Shown: positions 43,067 through 53,969 of the stretch, piece by piece
Position numbering within the stretch: position 1 is the first letter of the stretch
Layout of the letters: the number at the start of each line of letters is the position of its first letter
Assembly (NCBI RefSeq): GCF_900143515.1
Contig: NZ_FSQT01000002.1
Span: 186,001 to 250,000, forward strand
DNA: 64,000 nt
Reading direction: 5' to 3'
Source of the DNA: Micromonospora cremea
GTDB lineage: Bacteria; Actinomycetota; Actinomycetes; Mycobacteriales; Micromonosporaceae
Program-made: the position numbers and the translations under genes
The notes under the pieces: generated by a model
The model's input: only the letters and a program-made list of their open reading frames with translations
Database searches by the model: none
What the model was told of the DNA's origin: nothing

Positions 43067-44581
43067 TCAGCGCGCGGCGAGCGGCTGTGCGGCCGGGGCG
43101 ACCGGGGCCGGCAGCGCGCCGGGACCACCGAGGTAACCGTGGATGGCGGCCGCGGCCGCACGCCCCTCGGCGATGGCCCAGACGATCAGCGAAGCGCCCC
43201 GGTGCATGTCGCCGGCGACGAACACCCCGTCGGTGCCGGCCTGCCAGTCGTCCCCCGCGTCGACGGCGCCCCGGGGGTTACGGGTGACCCCGAACTGGGC
43301 CAGCAGCGGCTGCTGCTCGGTGCCCTCGAAGCCGATCGCCAGCAGCACCAGGTCCGCCGGCAACTCCCGCTCCGACCCGGGCACCACGGTGACCACTCGC
43401 CGGCCGTCGCGCTTCTCCACGGTCACCTCGGCGATCCGCACCGCCCGCACCTGACCGGTGCCGTCGTTCACGAACTCCTGCACCGCCACGGCGAAGACCC
43501 GCTCGCCGCCCTCCTCGTGCGCCGGGTAGCTGCGCAGGATCCACGGCCACGTCGGCCACGGGTCCCGCGCCTCGTCGCGCTCCTGCGGCGGCTGCGGGTA
43601 CAGGTCGAGCTGGTGCACGCCGGCCGCGCCCTGCCGGTGCGCGACACCGAGACAGTCGGCCGCGGTGTCACCACCGCCGATGATCACGACGTGCCTGCCG
43701 GCCGCGTCGATCGGGGTGCCGTCCGGCAGCACCGCGACCGACGGCCGGGCCTCGCCGGCGGTGGCCGCGGCGGCGACCACGCGGTTCGCGGCCACCAGAT
43801 GTGCCATCGCCTGGTGTACGCCACGCAGCGCCCGGCCCGGGGTCTCCGGGGTGTCCCGGCCCTGCAACGCGCCGCAGGCCAGCAACACCGCGTCGTGCTC
43901 GGCGCGCAGCTGCTCGGCGGTGACGTCGACCCCGACGTTCACCCCGGTGCGGAAGCGCACCCCCTCGGCGGCGAGCTGGGCCAGCCGGGCGTCGATGTGC
44001 CGCTTCTCCAGCTTGAAGTCGGGGATGCCGTACCGGAGCAGGCCGCCGATCGCGTCGTCGCGCTCGTACACCGTCACCGCGTGACCGGCGCGGGCCAGCT
44101 GCTGGGCGGCGGCCAGGCCGGCGGGCCCGGAACCGACCACGGCGACCGACCGGCCGGACGGCGCCGGCACCGGACGGGGCGCGAACCCGCGCGCCGCCGC
44201 GACGTCGGCGATCTCCACCTCGACCTGCTTGATGGTCACCGGCTGGCCGCCGGCGATGCTCAGCACGCAGGCCGCCTCGCAGGGCGCCGGGCAGAGCCGG
44301 CCGGTGAACTCCGGGAAGTTGTTGGTGGCGTGCAGCGACTCCACCGCGGCGTCCCAGCTGCCGGTGCGGACCAGGTCGTTCCAGTCCGGGATCCGGTTGC
44401 CCAACGGGCAGCCGTCGTGACAGAACGGGATACCGCAGTCCATGCAGCGGGTGGCCTGCTCGCGGACCAGCTCCTCGCCGGCCGGTGGGTACACCTCACG
44501 CCAGTCGCTGATCCGCACCGGCACCGGGCGGCGGGCCGGCAGTCGCCGGTCGTAACGCAGGAAACCGTTCGGGTCAGGCAC
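43067..44581 (-). CDS. gltD: Glutamate synthase small (beta) subunit
   Basis: The product has 504 residues. The iron-sulfur region [17 protein letters not shown] is followed by a second Cys pair in [10 protein letters not shown]. The FAD site [13 protein letters not shown] and the NADPH site G-G-G-D-T-A-A-D-C are visible. It transfers electrons from NADPH to the large subunit, with which it forms the GOGAT complex. Its GTG start overlaps gltB by 8 bases. Confidence 0.96.
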   Translation of the reverse strand: MPDPNGFLRYDRRLPARRPVPVRISDWREVYPPAGEELVREQATRCMDCGIPFCHDGCPLGNRIPDWNDLVRTGSWDAAVESLHATNNFPEFTGRLCPAPCEAACVLSIAGGQPVTIKQVEVEIADVAAARGFAPRPVPAPSGRSVAVVGSGPAGLAAAQQLARAGHAVTVYERDDAIGGLLRYGIPDFKLEKRHIDARLAQLAAEGVRFRTGVNVGVDVTAEQLRAEHDAVLLACGALQGRDTPETPGRALRGVHQAMAHLVAANRVVAAAATAGEARPSVAVLPDGTPIDAAGRHVVIIGGGDTAADCLGVAHRQGAAGVHQLDLYPQPPQERDEARDPWPTWPWILRSYPAHEEGGERVFAVAVQEFVNDGTGQVRAVRIAEVTVEKRDGRRVVTVVPGSERELPADLVLLAIGFEGTEQQPLLAQFGVTRNPRGAVDAGDDWQAGTDGVFVAGDMHRGASLIVWAIAEGRAAAAAIHGYLGGPGALPAPVAPAAQPLAAR

Positions 44582-47500
44582 GAGCCACCTCCTGGGCGGC
44601 CACCCGCGGGGCGGGCGGCACCGGCGCGGCCGGCGGCGCGCTGAGCGCGCTCATCACCGCGTCGTCGACGTCGCGGCCGGCGGCTTCGGCGGCCCGCATG
44701 ATCTCCAGCACCCGGCGGTAGTCGCGGGGCACCACCGCGGTGAACTCCGCCACCGCCTCCGGCCAGCGCTTGAGCAGCTCCTCGGCGACCGCCGACCCGG
44801 TCTCGGCCACGTGCCGCTGGACCAGCTCGTGCAGCAGCGCCTGCTCCTGCTCGCGCAGCGGCGCCAGGTCGACCAGCTCCGCGTTGACCCGGGCCCGGTC
44901 CAACCGGTGCACGAACGCCGTGCCGCCGGACATCCCGGCGGCGAAGTTGCGGCCGGTCGCGCCGAGCACCACCACCGTCCCACCGGTCATGTACTCGCAG
45001 CCGTGGTCCCCGACGCCCTCGACCACGGCGACCGCGCCCGAGTTGCGCACCGCGAAGCGCTCCCCCACCCGGCCGCGCAGGAACACCTCACCCGCGGTGG
45101 CCCCGTACAGGATGGTGTTGCCCGCGATGATCTGGTCCTCGGCCCGCGCCCCCGGTTCGGCGTCGGCGTCGAGGAACGGCGCGGCGGCGTCCGGACGGAC
45201 GATGATCCGCCCACCGGAGAGGCCCTTGCCCACGTAGTCGTTGGCGTCGCCGTGCAGCCGCAGGGTCACCCCGCGCGGCAGGAAAGCGCCGAACGACTGC
45301 CCGGCGGTGCCGTGCAGCACGAACTCGATGGTGTCGTCGGGCAGGCCGGCGCCACCGAAACGGCGGGTCACCTCGCCACCGAGCATGGCGCCGATGCTGC
45401 GGTGCTCGTTGCGCACCGCCACCTCGACCCGCACCGGCGCGCCATCGGTCAGCGCCGGGCGCGCGAGCACGATCAGCTGGTTGTCTAGGGCGTGCTCCAG
45501 GCCGTGGTCCTGGGCGCGTACGCCACGTCGGGCAGCGCCGGCGGGCAGCTCCGGCAGGTGCAGGACGGGGGCCAGGTCGAGCCCGTGCGCCTTCCAGTGC
45601 GTCACCGCCGGGGCCACGTCGAGTAGCTCGGACTGGCCGATCGCCTCCTCGATCGAGCGGAAACCCAGCTCGGCCAGGTAGCCGCGGACCTCCTCGGCGA
45701 GGAACAGGAAGAAGTTCTCCACGAACTCCGGGGTGCCGGTGAACCGTTCCCGCAGCACCGGGTTCTGGGTGGCGATGCCGACCGGGCAGGTGTCCAGGTG
45801 ACAAACCCGCATCATCACGCAGCCGGCGACGATCAGCGGCGCGGTGGCGAAGCCGAACTCCTCCGCGCCGAGCAGCGCCGCGACCAGAACGTCCCGGCCG
45901 GTCTTGAGCTGACCGTCGACCTGCACGGTGACCCGGTCGCGCAGCTTGTTCAGCAGCAGGGTCTGCTGGGCCTCGGCCAACCCCAGCTCCCAGGGGGTGC
46001 CGGCGTGCTTGAGCGAGTTCATCGGGGACGCCCCGGTGCCCCCGTCGTGGCCGGAGATCAGGATGACGTCCGCCTTGAGCTTGGCCACCCCGGCGGCGAC
46101 GGTGCCGACGCCGACCTCGCTGACCAGCTTGACGTGCACCCGAGCGGCCGGGTTGACGCACTTCAGGTCGTGCACCAGCTGGGCGAGGTCCTCGATCGAG
46201 TAGATGTCGTGGTGCGGCGGCGGGGAGATCAGACCGACACCCGGGGTGGCGTGCCGGGTCCGGGCGATCCACGGCCAGACCTTGTTGCCAGGCAACTGCC
46301 CGCCCTCGCCGGGCTTGGCGCCCTGCGCCATCTTGATCTGAAGGTCGTCGGCGTTGACCAGGTACTCGCTGGTGACGCCGAAGCGGCCGCTCGCGATCTG
46401 CTTCACCGCGGAGCGGCGGGCCGGGTCGTGCAGCCGATCGACGTCCTCGCCGCCCTCGCCGGTGTTCGACTTGCCGCCCAGCCGGTTCATCGCGATGGCG
46501 AGCGTCTCGTGCGCCTCGGCGGAGATCGACCCGTACGACATGGCACCGGTGGCGAACCGTTTGACGATCTCGGTGGCCGGCTCGACCTCCTCGATCGGCA
46601 CCGCCGGGCGGACGCCGGTACGCAGGGTGAACAGCCCGCGCAGCGAACCGGCCCGCGCGGCGAGTTCGTCGACCTTCGCGGTGTACTGCCGGAAGATGTC
46701 GTACTGCCGGCTGCGGGTGGCGTGCTGGAGCAGGAACACCGTCTCCGGGTTGAACAGGTGCAGCTCACCCTCGCGCCGCCACTGGTACTCGCCGCCGACC
46801 TCCAGCCGGTCGGAGGCGGGGGTGCCCGCCGGCGGCCAGGCCAACGCGTGCCGGGCGGCCACCTCGGCGTGGACGCCGGCCAGCCCCACCCCGCCGATCC
46901 GGCTGGGGGTGCCCCGGAAGTAGCGCTGGATCAGCCGGGTGTCCAGGCCGACCGCCTCGAAGACCTGCGCCCCGCAGTACGAGGAGACCGTCGAGATGCC
47001 CATCTTCGACATGATCTTCAGGACGCCCTTGCCGAGCGCCTTGGCGTAGTTGCGCACCGCGGCGGCCGGTTCCATGCCGACCAGCGCACCCGTGGAGATC
47101 ATGTCCTCCACCGACTCGAAGGCCAGGTACGGGTTGACCGCTGCCGCGCCGTAGCCGATCAGCACCGCCGCGTGGTGCACCTCCCGGCAGTCGCCGGACT
47201 CCACGATGAGCGCCGCCTGGGTGCGGGTCTGCTCGCGGACCAGGTGCTGGTGCACGGCGGCGGTGAGCAGCAGCGACGGGATCGGCGCCAGGTCGGCGTT
47301 GGAATCCCGGTCGGAGAGCACCAGGATGCGCACGCCGTCCTCGATCGCCTCGGAGACGTGCCGGCAGATCTCGGTCAGCCGTGCCTTGATGCCGGCGGCG
47401 CCCTCCCGGATGCGGTACAGCCCGGAGACCCGGACCGCCTTGAAGCCGGGCAGGTCGCCGTCCTCGTCGATGGAGAGGATCTTCGCCAGCTCGTCGTTGT

Positions 47501-49259
47501 CGATCACCGGGTGCGGCAGCACGATCTGGCGGCAGCTCGCCGCGCCCGGGTCGAGAAGGTTGCCCTCCGGCCCGATCGTCGACACCAGACTGGTCACCAA
47601 CTCCTCCCGGATCGCGTCCAGCGGAGGGTTGGTGACCTGGGCGAAGAGCTGGTGGAAGTAGTCGTAGAGCAGCCGCGGTCGGGTGGACAGCGGCGAGATC
47701 GGGGTGTCCGTGCCCATCGAGCCGAGCGGCTCGGCGCCGGTGCGGGCCATCGGCGCGAGCAGGATCTTCAGCTCCTCCTGCGTGTAGCCGAAGGTCTGTT
47801 GGCGGCGGCGGACCGAGTCGTGCGTGTAGACGGTGTGCTCGCGCGCGGGCAGGTCGTCCAGCTCGATCAGCCCGGCGTGCAGCCACTCGCCGTACGGCTG
47901 CGCGGCGGCCAGCTCGGACTTGATCTCCTCGTCGTGCACGATCCGGCCGGCGACGGTGTCGACCAGGAACATCTTCCCGGGCTGGAGCCGCCCCTTGGCG
48001 ACCACCCGGGCCGGGTCGAGGTCGAGCACGCCCGCCTCGGAGCCGAGCACCACCAACCCGTCGTCCGTGCGCCACCAGCGCCCCGGGCGCAGCCCGTTGC
48101 GGTCCAGCACCGCGCCGACGATCTCGCCGTCGGTGAAGGCCACCGACGCCGGCCCGTCCCACGGCTCCATCAGGCTGGCGTGGAAGCGGTAGAAGGCGCG
48201 CTTGTCCGGCTGCATGCCGGGGTCGTTCTCCCACGCCTCGGGGATCATCATGAGCACCGCGTGCGGCAGGCTCCGCCCGGCCAGGTGCAGCAGCTCCAGG
48301 ACCTCGTCGAAGTTCGCCGAGTCGGAGGCGCCGGGAGTGCAGACCGGAAAGACCCGCCGGATGTTGCCCGGCACGTTCGGCGAGCGCAGCAGCGCCTCGC
48401 GGGCCTGCATCCAGTTGCGGTTGCCGCGGATCGTGTTGATCTCGCCGTTGTGCGCGATGAACCGGTACGGGTGCGCCAGCGGCCAGGACGGGAACGTGTT
48501 GGTGGAGAACCGGGAGTGCACCAGCGCGATCGCGCTGTCCACCCGCTCGTCACGCAGGTCGGGGTAGTACGCCGGCAACTGGTCGGGGGTGAGCATCCCC
48601 TTGTAGACCATGGTCCGGCTGGACAGCGACGGGAAGTACGCCGGCACGCCCCGCTCGGCGGTCTCCCGCTCGGCCTGCTTGCGCAGGCAGAACGCCACCC
48701 GGTCCAGCTCGATGCCGCGCAGCGCGGAACCGGCCGGCCCGGCGGGCGAGTCGGTGAGCCGGCGGGCGGCCAGGAAGAGCTGCCGGACCCGGGGCATCGC
48801 CGCCAGAGCGGTCTCGCCCAGCCCGGTCGGGTCGATCGGCACGTCCCGCCAGCCGAGCAGGTAGGCCCCCTCGACGAGCGCGTACTTCTCGACCACCCGG
48901 CGGGCGCGGGCCTCCGCGGCGTCGTCGTCGGGGAGGAAGACCAGGCCGGTGGCGTACTCGCCGGCCGGTGGCAGCGCGACGTCGGCCACCGCGCGAAAGA
49001 ACGCGTCCGGGACCTGGATCATGATGCCCGCGCCGTCGCCGGTGTTGGGCTCGGCGCCCCGGGCGCCCCGATGGTCCAGCCGGCAGAGTGCGCCGAGGCC
49101 GTTGGCGACGACCGCGTGCGAACGCCGGCCGTGCAGGTCCGCCACGAAGGCCACTCCGCAGGCGTCGTGCTCCAGCGCCGGGTCGTACAGGCCCTGGGCG
49201 GACGGGCGGGGGCCAGGCGTCGGGGACGCCTGCGGGCTGTGCGGGTACGGAAAGGCCAC
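44574..49259 (-). CDS. gltB: Glutamate synthase large (alpha) subunit
   Basis: The product has 1561 residues, the usual size. It converts glutamine and 2-oxoglutarate to two glutamates. The class II glutaminase domain starts at C in [12 protein letters not shown], after a short leader that is cleaved off in the family. The FMN/synthase domain has [12 protein letters not shown] and S-P-P-P-H-H-D-I-Y. The Fe-S region reads [15 protein letters not shown]. The late G-G-x-x-x-V structural repeats end the chain. The GTG at 49259 is favoured because AGGAGG (49264-49269) lies 4 bases upstream; a GTG at 49277 precedes it. Confidence 0.96.
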   Translation of the reverse strand: MAFPYPHSPQASPTPGPRPSAQGLYDPALEHDACGVAFVADLHGRRSHAVVANGLGALCRLDHRGARGAEPNTGDGAGIMIQVPDAFFRAVADVALPPAGEYATGLVFLPDDDAAEARARRVVEKYALVEGAYLLGWRDVPIDPTGLGETALAAMPRVRQLFLAARRLTDSPAGPAGSALRGIELDRVAFCLRKQAERETAERGVPAYFPSLSSRTMVYKGMLTPDQLPAYYPDLRDERVDSAIALVHSRFSTNTFPSWPLAHPYRFIAHNGEINTIRGNRNWMQAREALLRSPNVPGNIRRVFPVCTPGASDSANFDEVLELLHLAGRSLPHAVLMMIPEAWENDPGMQPDKRAFYRFHASLMEPWDGPASVAFTDGEIVGAVLDRNGLRPGRWWRTDDGLVVLGSEAGVLDLDPARVVAKGRLQPGKMFLVDTVAGRIVHDEEIKSELAAAQPYGEWLHAGLIELDDLPAREHTVYTHDSVRRRQQTFGYTQEELKILLAPMARTGAEPLGSMGTDTPISPLSTRPRLLYDYFHQLFAQVTNPPLDAIREELVTSLVSTIGPEGNLLDPGAASCRQIVLPHPVIDNDELAKILSIDEDGDLPGFKAVRVSGLYRIREGAAGIKARLTEICRHVSEAIEDGVRILVLSDRDSNADLAPIPSLLLTAAVHQHLVREQTRTQAALIVESGDCREVHHAAVLIGYGAAAVNPYLAFESVEDMISTGALVGMEPAAAVRNYAKALGKGVLKIMSKMGISTVSSYCGAQVFEAVGLDTRLIQRYFRGTPSRIGGVGLAGVHAEVAARHALAWPPAGTPASDRLEVGGEYQWRREGELHLFNPETVFLLQHATRSRQYDIFRQYTAKVDELAARAGSLRGLFTLRTGVRPAVPIEEVEPATEIVKRFATGAMSYGSISAEAHETLAIAMNRLGGKSNTGEGGEDVDRLHDPARRSAVKQIASGRFGVTSEYLVNADDLQIKMAQGAKPGEGGQLPGNKVWPWIARTRHATPGVGLISPPPHHDIYSIEDLAQLVHDLKCVNPAARVHVKLVSEVGVGTVAAGVAKLKADVILISGHDGGTGASPMNSLKHAGTPWELGLAEAQQTLLLNKLRDRVTVQVDGQLKTGRDVLVAALLGAEEFGFATAPLIVAGCVMMRVCHLDTCPVGIATQNPVLRERFTGTPEFVENFFLFLAEEVRGYLAELGFRSIEEAIGQSELLDVAPAVTHWKAHGLDLAPVLHLPELPAGAARRGVRAQDHGLEHALDNQLIVLARPALTDGAPVRVEVAVRNEHRSIGAMLGGEVTRRFGGAGLPDDTIEFVLHGTAGQSFGAFLPRGVTLRLHGDANDYVGKGLSGGRIIVRPDAAAPFLDADAEPGARAEDQIIAGNTILYGATAGEVFLRGRVGERFAVRNSGAVAVVEGVGDHGCEYMTGGTVVVLGATGRNFAAGMSGGTAFVHRLDRARVNAELVDLAPLREQEQALLHELVQRHVAETGSAVAEELLKRWPEAVAEFTAVVPRDYRRVLEIMRAAEAAGRDVDDAVMSALSAPPAAPVPPAPRVAAQEVARA

Positions 49260-49328
49260 CGGGCCTCCTGTCGTCACTCAGGTTGGAGCAGGGTGGGGAC
49301 GACGTCGGCCCGTGGGTCTATTGAGTCT

Positions 49329-49359
49329 ACGTTAGGGCGGGGCGCGCAAGGCCACTCAA
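49329..49359 (-). promoter_or_regulatory. Candidate gltBD promoter
   Basis: On the minus strand TTGAGT (49359-49354) is followed by 19 bases and TAACGT (49334-49329), giving a transcript start near 49322 and a leader of about 60 bases. A second near-match, TAGACT, lies just downstream. Confidence 0.4.
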
Positions 49360-49391
49360 GATTGATCACACCGTCCAGAGTCTGGGACGTG

Positions 49392-49397
49392 TAGTCT
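49392..49397 (+). promoter_or_regulatory. -10 box of the GNAT gene (leaderless)
   Basis: TAGTCT is followed by 6 bases and the GTG start at 49404, consistent with a leaderless message. Confidence 0.5.
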
Positions 49398-49403
49398 CGC
49401 GCG

Positions 49404-50249
49404 GTGGATCCGCTGCACAAGGACATCTTCGACCGGTTGGAACGCTTCTACGACGCGGTGCCCCGCGACGTCGCCGGTGTGGAGGAGCATGGCGGGCTGG
49501 TGTTGTTCGTCCGCGATGGTGCCGGCTGGCCGTTCTACGCCCGCCCCCGGCTCGACGCGACCGAGCCGCCGTCGCTGGCCGACATCACCTCGGTCCGTGA
49601 ACGGCAGCGGGAGCTGGGTCTGCCGGAGGCCTTCGAGTGGGTGCACGAGACGACCCCGGAGCTGCTGGCGGTGGCCCGCTCGGCGGGGCTGAGCGTGCCG
49701 GAGGCGCCGCTGATGGTGCTCGACCCGGCCGCGCTGCCCGACCCCGGGACGCTGTCCGACGTACCGGTGCGGGTGCTGACGGCGGACTCCCCGGGCTTCG
49801 CCGCCGACGTGGCCGCCCGGCGGGCGGTGGCGGCGGTGTCGTTCGCCGCCGCTGGCACCGCGCGCGGCGACGCCGGCCCGGCCGAGCGGGACGCCGCGGT
49901 CACCGAGCTGGAGTTGGCCTCGCTGGACGAGGAACGGACCAGGGTCGCCGACGGCCGGCGAATCTCCGCGCTGGCCGGTACACCGGTCGAGGGTGCGCTG
50001 GCCAGCGGCATGGCGATGCGGGTGGGCGACGTCGCCGAGATCGCCGGGGTGGCCACCCTGCCGGCCGCCCGGCGGCGCGGGCTGGGCGCCGCGCTGACCG
50101 CCGCCATCGCCAAGGAACTGCTCGCCGCGGGCACCGACCTGGTCTTCCTCTCCGCCGGCAGCGAGGAGATCGCCCGGGTCTACCTGCGGGTCGGCTTCCG
50201 TAGGATCGGCACCGCCTGCATCGCCGAGCCCGCTGCGCTCATCCCCTGA
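49404..50249 (+). CDS. GNAT family N-acetyltransferase
   Basis: The product has 281 residues. The C-terminal acyl-CoA-binding part is clear: V-A-E-I-A-G-V-A-T-L-P-A-A-R-R-R-G-L-G-A-A-L-T holds the R-x-x-G-x-G/A loop, and V-Y-L-R-V-G-F-R-R-I-G-T is the final strand. The N-terminal 130 residues have no clear fold but resemble a second, degenerate GNAT half. Acceptor unknown. It is divergent from gltB, with no shared operon. Confidence 0.87.
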   Translation: MDPLHKDIFDRLERFYDAVPRDVAGVEEHGGLVLFVRDGAGWPFYARPRLDATEPPSLADITSVRERQRELGLPEAFEWVHETTPELLAVARSAGLSVPEAPLMVLDPAALPDPGTLSDVPVRVLTADSPGFAADVAARRAVAAVSFAAAGTARGDAGPAERDAAVTELELASLDEERTRVADGRRISALAGTPVEGALASGMAMRVGDVAEIAGVATLPAARRRGLGAALTAAIAKELLAAGTDLVFLSAGSEEIARVYLRVGFRRIGTACIAEPAALIP

Positions 50250-50256
50250 CGCCTCC

Positions 50257-50274
50257 CCCGGCCATTCGGCCGGG
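50257..50274. terminator. Bidirectional terminator between GNAT and FAD monooxygenase genes
   Basis: CCCGGCC-ATTC-GGCCGGG is a perfect 7-base stem between convergent genes. Confidence 0.55.
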
Positions 50275-50289
50275 TCGACGCCCCTCGGA

Positions 50290-51477
50290 TCAGGCGGGTG
50301 GACGCCACTGGGCGGCGGAGGCTGCGGCGCTGGAGAGCAGCCGCGAGTTGATCGTGCCGAGTGCGGCGTCCCGCGCGCGCAGCGCCAGCCGGCCCCGGGT
50401 CTGTAGCACCGCCGACATCCGCCGGGTCTGCCGCACCACGGTCGCCGCCCGGGGACGGCGCACCCGGTCGTACGACTGCACGGCGTCGGGTAGTCGTGCC
50501 TCGCGCAGCAGGGAGGCGAGCGTGGCGGCGTCCTCGAACGCGAGGCAGGCGCCCTGCCCGAGGTGCGGCGGCATGGCGTGCGCCGCGTCGCCGAGCAGCA
50601 CCACGCCGCCCGGCCCGACCGGGAAGCCGTACGCGCGGGGCAGCGGTCGCAGCTCGCGGACCTCCTGCTGGACCAGGTCCGCCGGGTCGGTGGCGTCGAG
50701 CAGCGCGCCGATCGGCTCCGGCCAGCCGGCGTACCAGCGGCGCAGCAGGGCGAGCTGGGTCTCAGGCGGCTCCGGGCGGGGCGCGCCGGCGGCGGTGGCC
50801 ACCCAGTAGATGCCGCCCCGGGTGGAGCCGCCCGACGAGCCGCGCTCGCCCAGCGAGGCGGCCACGAACCGGTAGCCCGCGCCGAGAACCTCACCGGCGA
50901 GCGGCTGGTCGGCGGGCAGCCGGGGCGCTCGGTACCAGGGGATGACGGCCCGCCAGGTGGCGCAGCCGGAGCTGACCACCCCGGATTCGGGGGCGAGTTG
51001 GCGGCGGATTCCGCTGTCCGTGCCGTCGGCGGCGATCACCAGGTCGGCCTCGATGGTGTGCCGTCCGTCGCCGACCGCCGGGCGCTCGCCCGGCTCGACC
51101 CGGACGTGGCGCACGGTCACCCCGGTGCGGAGCTCCACCCGGTCGCCGAGCCCGGCGATCAGCGCGTCGTGCAGGTCTTCGCGGTGCACCACCACCGGCA
51201 TCCGGTCGGCGGGGATGGGCCGGGGCTGAACGAGCCAGTGCCCGTCCGGGCGCCGGACCCCGCCGTCGGGCAACGGCGTGGCGATCGCGGCGAGGCCGGC
51301 GCCGAGGCCGAGTGCCTGCAACGCGCGGACACCGTTGGGCCAGAGCACCACGGCGGTCGGCTCGGGGCGGACCCGCTCGGCGCGTTCCAGCAGGGTGACC
51401 TGCCAGCCGGAGCGGGCCAGCGCGCCGGAGACGGCGAGGCCACCGACCCCGGCGCCGACGACCACCGCGCTTCGCAT
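50290..51477 (-). CDS. FAD-dependent monooxygenase (PHBH type)
   Basis: The product has 395 residues. FAD binding reads V-V-V-G-A-G-V-G-G-L-A-V-S-G-A-L at the start. The central D-L-V-I-A-A-D-G-T-D-S (DG motif) and late G-G-V-V-L-L-G-D-A-A-H-A-M-P-P-H-L-G-Q-G (GD motif) place it in the aromatic hydroxylase family. The substrate is unknown. It starts 15 bases after the lgt stop and is likely part of the lgt operon. Confidence 0.92.
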   Translation of the reverse strand: MRSAVVVGAGVGGLAVSGALARSGWQVTLLERAERVRPEPTAVVLWPNGVRALQALGLGAGLAAIATPLPDGGVRRPDGHWLVQPRPIPADRMPVVVHREDLHDALIAGLGDRVELRTGVTVRHVRVEPGERPAVGDGRHTIEADLVIAADGTDSGIRRQLAPESGVVSSGCATWRAVIPWYRAPRLPADQPLAGEVLGAGYRFVAASLGERGSSGGSTRGGIYWVATAAGAPRPEPPETQLALLRRWYAGWPEPIGALLDATDPADLVQQEVRELRPLPRAYGFPVGPGGVVLLGDAAHAMPPHLGQGACLAFEDAATLASLLREARLPDAVQSYDRVRRPRAATVVRQTRRMSAVLQTRGRLALRARDAALGTINSRLLSSAAASAAQWRPPA

Positions 51478-51492
51478 CGGTGCCGCCCCCGC

Positions 51493-52680
51493 TCAGCTGT
51501 CCCGGTCGGCGGGGCGCGCGCCTGCGGCGTCGGCCCGGTCGTCGCGGGGTTCCGGCGTACCGTCCGCCGCCTGATCGTCGGCCGACGGGTCATCGCCGGG
51601 TACCGCCCCGTCGAGCGGCTCAGCGCCGACGGGCCGATCGTCGTCCTCGGTGGCTGGCTCGGGCGGCACGACGCCGCTGTCCTGCCAGGCCTGGTACTGC
51701 TCCTTGCTGACCACCCGGTAACCCTCTGGCGCGGAGGCCCGCGCAGGGGTCTCCCGCTCGGAGAGGTCGACCTGGGACAGGTCCGACGTGGTGGGCGGGG
51801 TCGGCGTCTGCGCCGCGCCGAGCGGGATCAGGTACTCCCGCGGGCCGCGGACCCGCACGAAGTAGACCAACGCGCCGAGGAAGACCAGGGCGGCGGTCCA
51901 CACGTTGAGCCGGACGCCGAGGATCTGGTTCGCCTCGTCGGTGCGCATCAGCTCGATCCAGAACCGGCCCACGGTGTAACCCATCACGTAGAGCGCGAAC
52001 GCCCGGCCCCGGCCCAGCTTCAGTCGCCGGTCGAGGACGAGGACCAGCGCGACCACGCCGAGGTTCCACAGCGCCTCGTAGAGGAAGGTCGGCTGGTACA
52101 GGCCCGGTTCGAGGATCGGTTGGCCGGCGTCGTCGCGCAGCGCGTGCCCCGGGTTGTCCGGGTCCATCCGGTGGATCTTCAGGCCCCAGGGCAGGGTGGT
52201 CTGTGCGCCGAACAGCTCATTGTTGAACCAGTTGCCGAGCCGGCCGACCGCCTGGGCCAGCGGCAGCCCGGGGGCCAGCGCGTCGGCCACCACGCCGAAC
52301 GGGATGCCGAGCTGCCGGGCCGCGATCCAGGCGCCGAGCGCGCCACCGGCGACCGCCCCCCAGATGCCGAGGCCGCCCTCCCAGATGGCGAACGCCTTCA
52401 TCGGGTCACCGCCGGCGCCGAAGTACTTCTCGGGGGAGGTGATCACGTGGTAGATCCGGGCGCCGATGATGCCCGTGGGCACCGCCCAGACGGCGATGTC
52501 GAGCACCGCGCCGGGTGCGACGCCGCGCTGACGCAGGCGACGCTCGGTCACCCAGCAGGCCAGCACGATGCCGAGGATGATGCACAGTGCGTACGCCCTG
52601 ATCGGCACCGGCCCGAGCTGCCACACGGCGGTGCTGGGACTGGGCAGGGCCGCCTGGGGGGACAGCGAGGCGAGGGTCAC
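51493..52680 (-). CDS. lgt: Prolipoprotein diacylglyceryl transferase
   Basis: The product has 395 residues. It attaches diacylglycerol from phosphatidylglycerol to the lipobox cysteine of lipoproteins, such as LivK in this window. The hallmark G-R-L-G-N-W-F-N-N-E-L-F-G is present, with seven hydrophobic segments and R-I-Y-H-V-I. The C-terminal 100 residues are acidic, Pro- and Asp-rich and cytoplasmic, as in other actinomycete Lgt proteins. The GTG at 52680 starts V-T-L-A-S-L. A longer frame reaches 52719. Confidence 0.95.
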   Translation of the reverse strand: MTLASLSPQAALPSPSTAVWQLGPVPIRAYALCIILGIVLACWVTERRLRQRGVAPGAVLDIAVWAVPTGIIGARIYHVITSPEKYFGAGGDPMKAFAIWEGGLGIWGAVAGGALGAWIAARQLGIPFGVVADALAPGLPLAQAVGRLGNWFNNELFGAQTTLPWGLKIHRMDPDNPGHALRDDAGQPILEPGLYQPTFLYEALWNLGVVALVLVLDRRLKLGRGRAFALYVMGYTVGRFWIELMRTDEANQILGVRLNVWTAALVFLGALVYFVRVRGPREYLIPLGAAQTPTPPTTSDLSQVDLSERETPARASAPEGYRVVSKEQYQAWQDSGVVPPEPATEDDDRPVGAEPLDGAVPGDDPSADDQAADGTPEPRDDRADAAGARPADRDS

Positions 52681-52781
52681 GGGTGCACACGCTACCGCTG
52701 TGCACCCCCGAAGCGGCACCCCGGGCCGCTGCGCGCGCTTCCCGGTGACTTCTGGTTTGCACCGCCGTACGCTCTTTGTCC

Positions 52782-53426
52782 ATGAGCGCGCTCACCTGGG
52801 CGGTCGCCGCGGTCGTCACTGACGACGCCGGCCGGGTGCTGCTCTGCCGGCAGGGCCGGGGCGAACGCCGGTACGCGCTGCCCGGCGGGCGGCTGCGCCC
52901 GGCGGAGAGCCCGGTCCAGGCGGCGCTGCGGGACATTCGCGCGGAGACCGGCTGGGAGATCGAGCTGGTCGACCTGGTCGGCGTCTACCACCTGACCAGC
53001 CCCTCGGCGAGCACGCCGGCCGGGCGCGCCGGGCCGCTGCCGGACGTCCTGGTGCACGTGTTCCGGGCCCGCGCGGCCGAGGTCCGACCGGTCGCCGATC
53101 CGCCGCCGGGTTGCCGGCTGTCCTGGCACGCCCCCGCCGCGCTGCCCGAGGCGGTCACCCCACTCACCCGGGCCGCCGTCACCGATGCGGCCGCCGGCCG
53201 CTCCGGCGTGCTGCGCGACGCCCGCTGGGCGCCGGACACCGTCGACCCCGCACCCCGCCCGGTAGCCGGTCAGGCCGAAGGAGACGGCCAGCGAGAAACC
53301 GGCCACGACGGGCCAGCGCCTGGCCGCGGTGACCAGCCACGGCCCGGCCACGGCGGGCGGCCGGGCGTGGGGCAGCCACCAGAGCAACGTGGCGAAACGA
53401 CCACGGACCCGTCACTCCGACCCTGA
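52782..53426 (+). CDS. NUDIX hydrolase with degenerate Nudix box
   Basis: The product has 214 residues. The first 150 residues are a NUDIX fold (A-V-V-T-D-D-A-G-R-V-L-L-C-R-Q). The box reads G-G-R-L-R-P-A-E-x7-R-D-I-R-A-E-T-G-W, so the consensus R-E-U-x-E-E has become R-D-I-R-A-E. The second glutamate of that block is alanine, which usually weakens or removes pyrophosphatase activity. The last 60 residues are a low-complexity Gly/Pro/Arg/Gln tail, possibly non-native. TACGCT lies 8 bases before the ATG. It is divergent from lgt. Confidence 0.8.
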   Translation: MSALTWAVAAVVTDDAGRVLLCRQGRGERRYALPGGRLRPAESPVQAALRDIRAETGWEIELVDLVGVYHLTSPSASTPAGRAGPLPDVLVHVFRARAAEVRPVADPPPGCRLSWHAPAALPEAVTPLTRAAVTDAAAGRSGVLRDARWAPDTVDPAPRPVAGQAEGDGQRETGHDGPAPGRGDQPRPGHGGRPGVGQPPEQRGETTTDPSLRP

Positions 53427-53620
53427 CCGCACCGGAGCCGTCCGGCTGGCGACCCCCTGGAACCAGCGGGCCGGGCCGGGAACCAGCGGGTGGGCACGGG
53501 GAACAACGGGCGAGCCGGGGACGGGCGGGCGGGCCTGGGGCCAGCGGGCGGGCCGGGACCAGCATCGACGAACGGTGCAGCACTCGGGGCCACGTGACGC
53601 AGCCTCGCGGGATTGCCACC

Positions 53621-53720
53621 GCCCGGCGGGCATCCTCGGCCCGACGAGCATCATCGGCCCGGCGGGCATCATCGGCCCGGCGGGTCTGCCGTCGGGCATC
53701 GGCCCGCCCGGCGGGCATCG
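53621..53720. repeat. 18-base tandem repeat (GCCCGGCGGGCATCATCG type)
   Basis: Three copies in a row of an 18-base unit occur at 53621-53638, 53639-53656 and 53657-53674. Two further degenerate copies reach 53720. The unit length is a multiple of three, so the frame stays open, but the words are compositional and no gene signal is seen. Confidence 0.7.
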
Positions 53721-53817
53721 CTCAAAGTGGTAAGGATGCCCGGCGCAGCGCCACGCCGAATCGCCGAGCCACGCGCCCGGCGCGATAACCGGCCGCCGAC
53801 CGGTGGGCCGCCGGACT

Positions 53818-53883
53818 GGTGGACCGCCAGACCGGGTGGACCGCCAGACCGGGTGGACCGCCAGACCGGGTGGACCGCCAGAC
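53818..53883. repeat. 17-base tandem repeat (GGTGGACCGCCAGACCG)
   Basis: Three identical 17-base units (53818-53834, 53835-53851, 53852-53868) and 15 bases of a fourth follow one another. A diverged unit precedes them. The length is not a multiple of three, which argues against coding. Confidence 0.85.
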
Positions 53884-53969
53884 ATCCAGACCGGTGGACC
53901 GGCAACTGGCGATCCGGCCAGACCTGGGGCAGCCGCAGGGCCGCAGCAGCCGTGGCCGCAGCGGCAAGG

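Noticed and set aside
45798..49394. A 1198-residue plus-strand open frame across gltB
   Set aside because: The composition is that of an antisense shadow (His/Arg/Gly/Asp-rich), and gltB is complete on the minus strand.
53230..53390. A minus-strand stretch reading as a membrane segment (A-V-S-F-G-L-T-G-Y-R-A-G) opposite the NUDIX tail
   Set aside because: It is short and lacks a start, a ribosome binding site and continuation. It could be the remnant of a membrane protein gene, but the evidence is too thin to annotate.
53621..53883. CRISPR array
   Set aside because: Units are contiguous without spacers and only 17-18 bases long. No cas genes are nearby.
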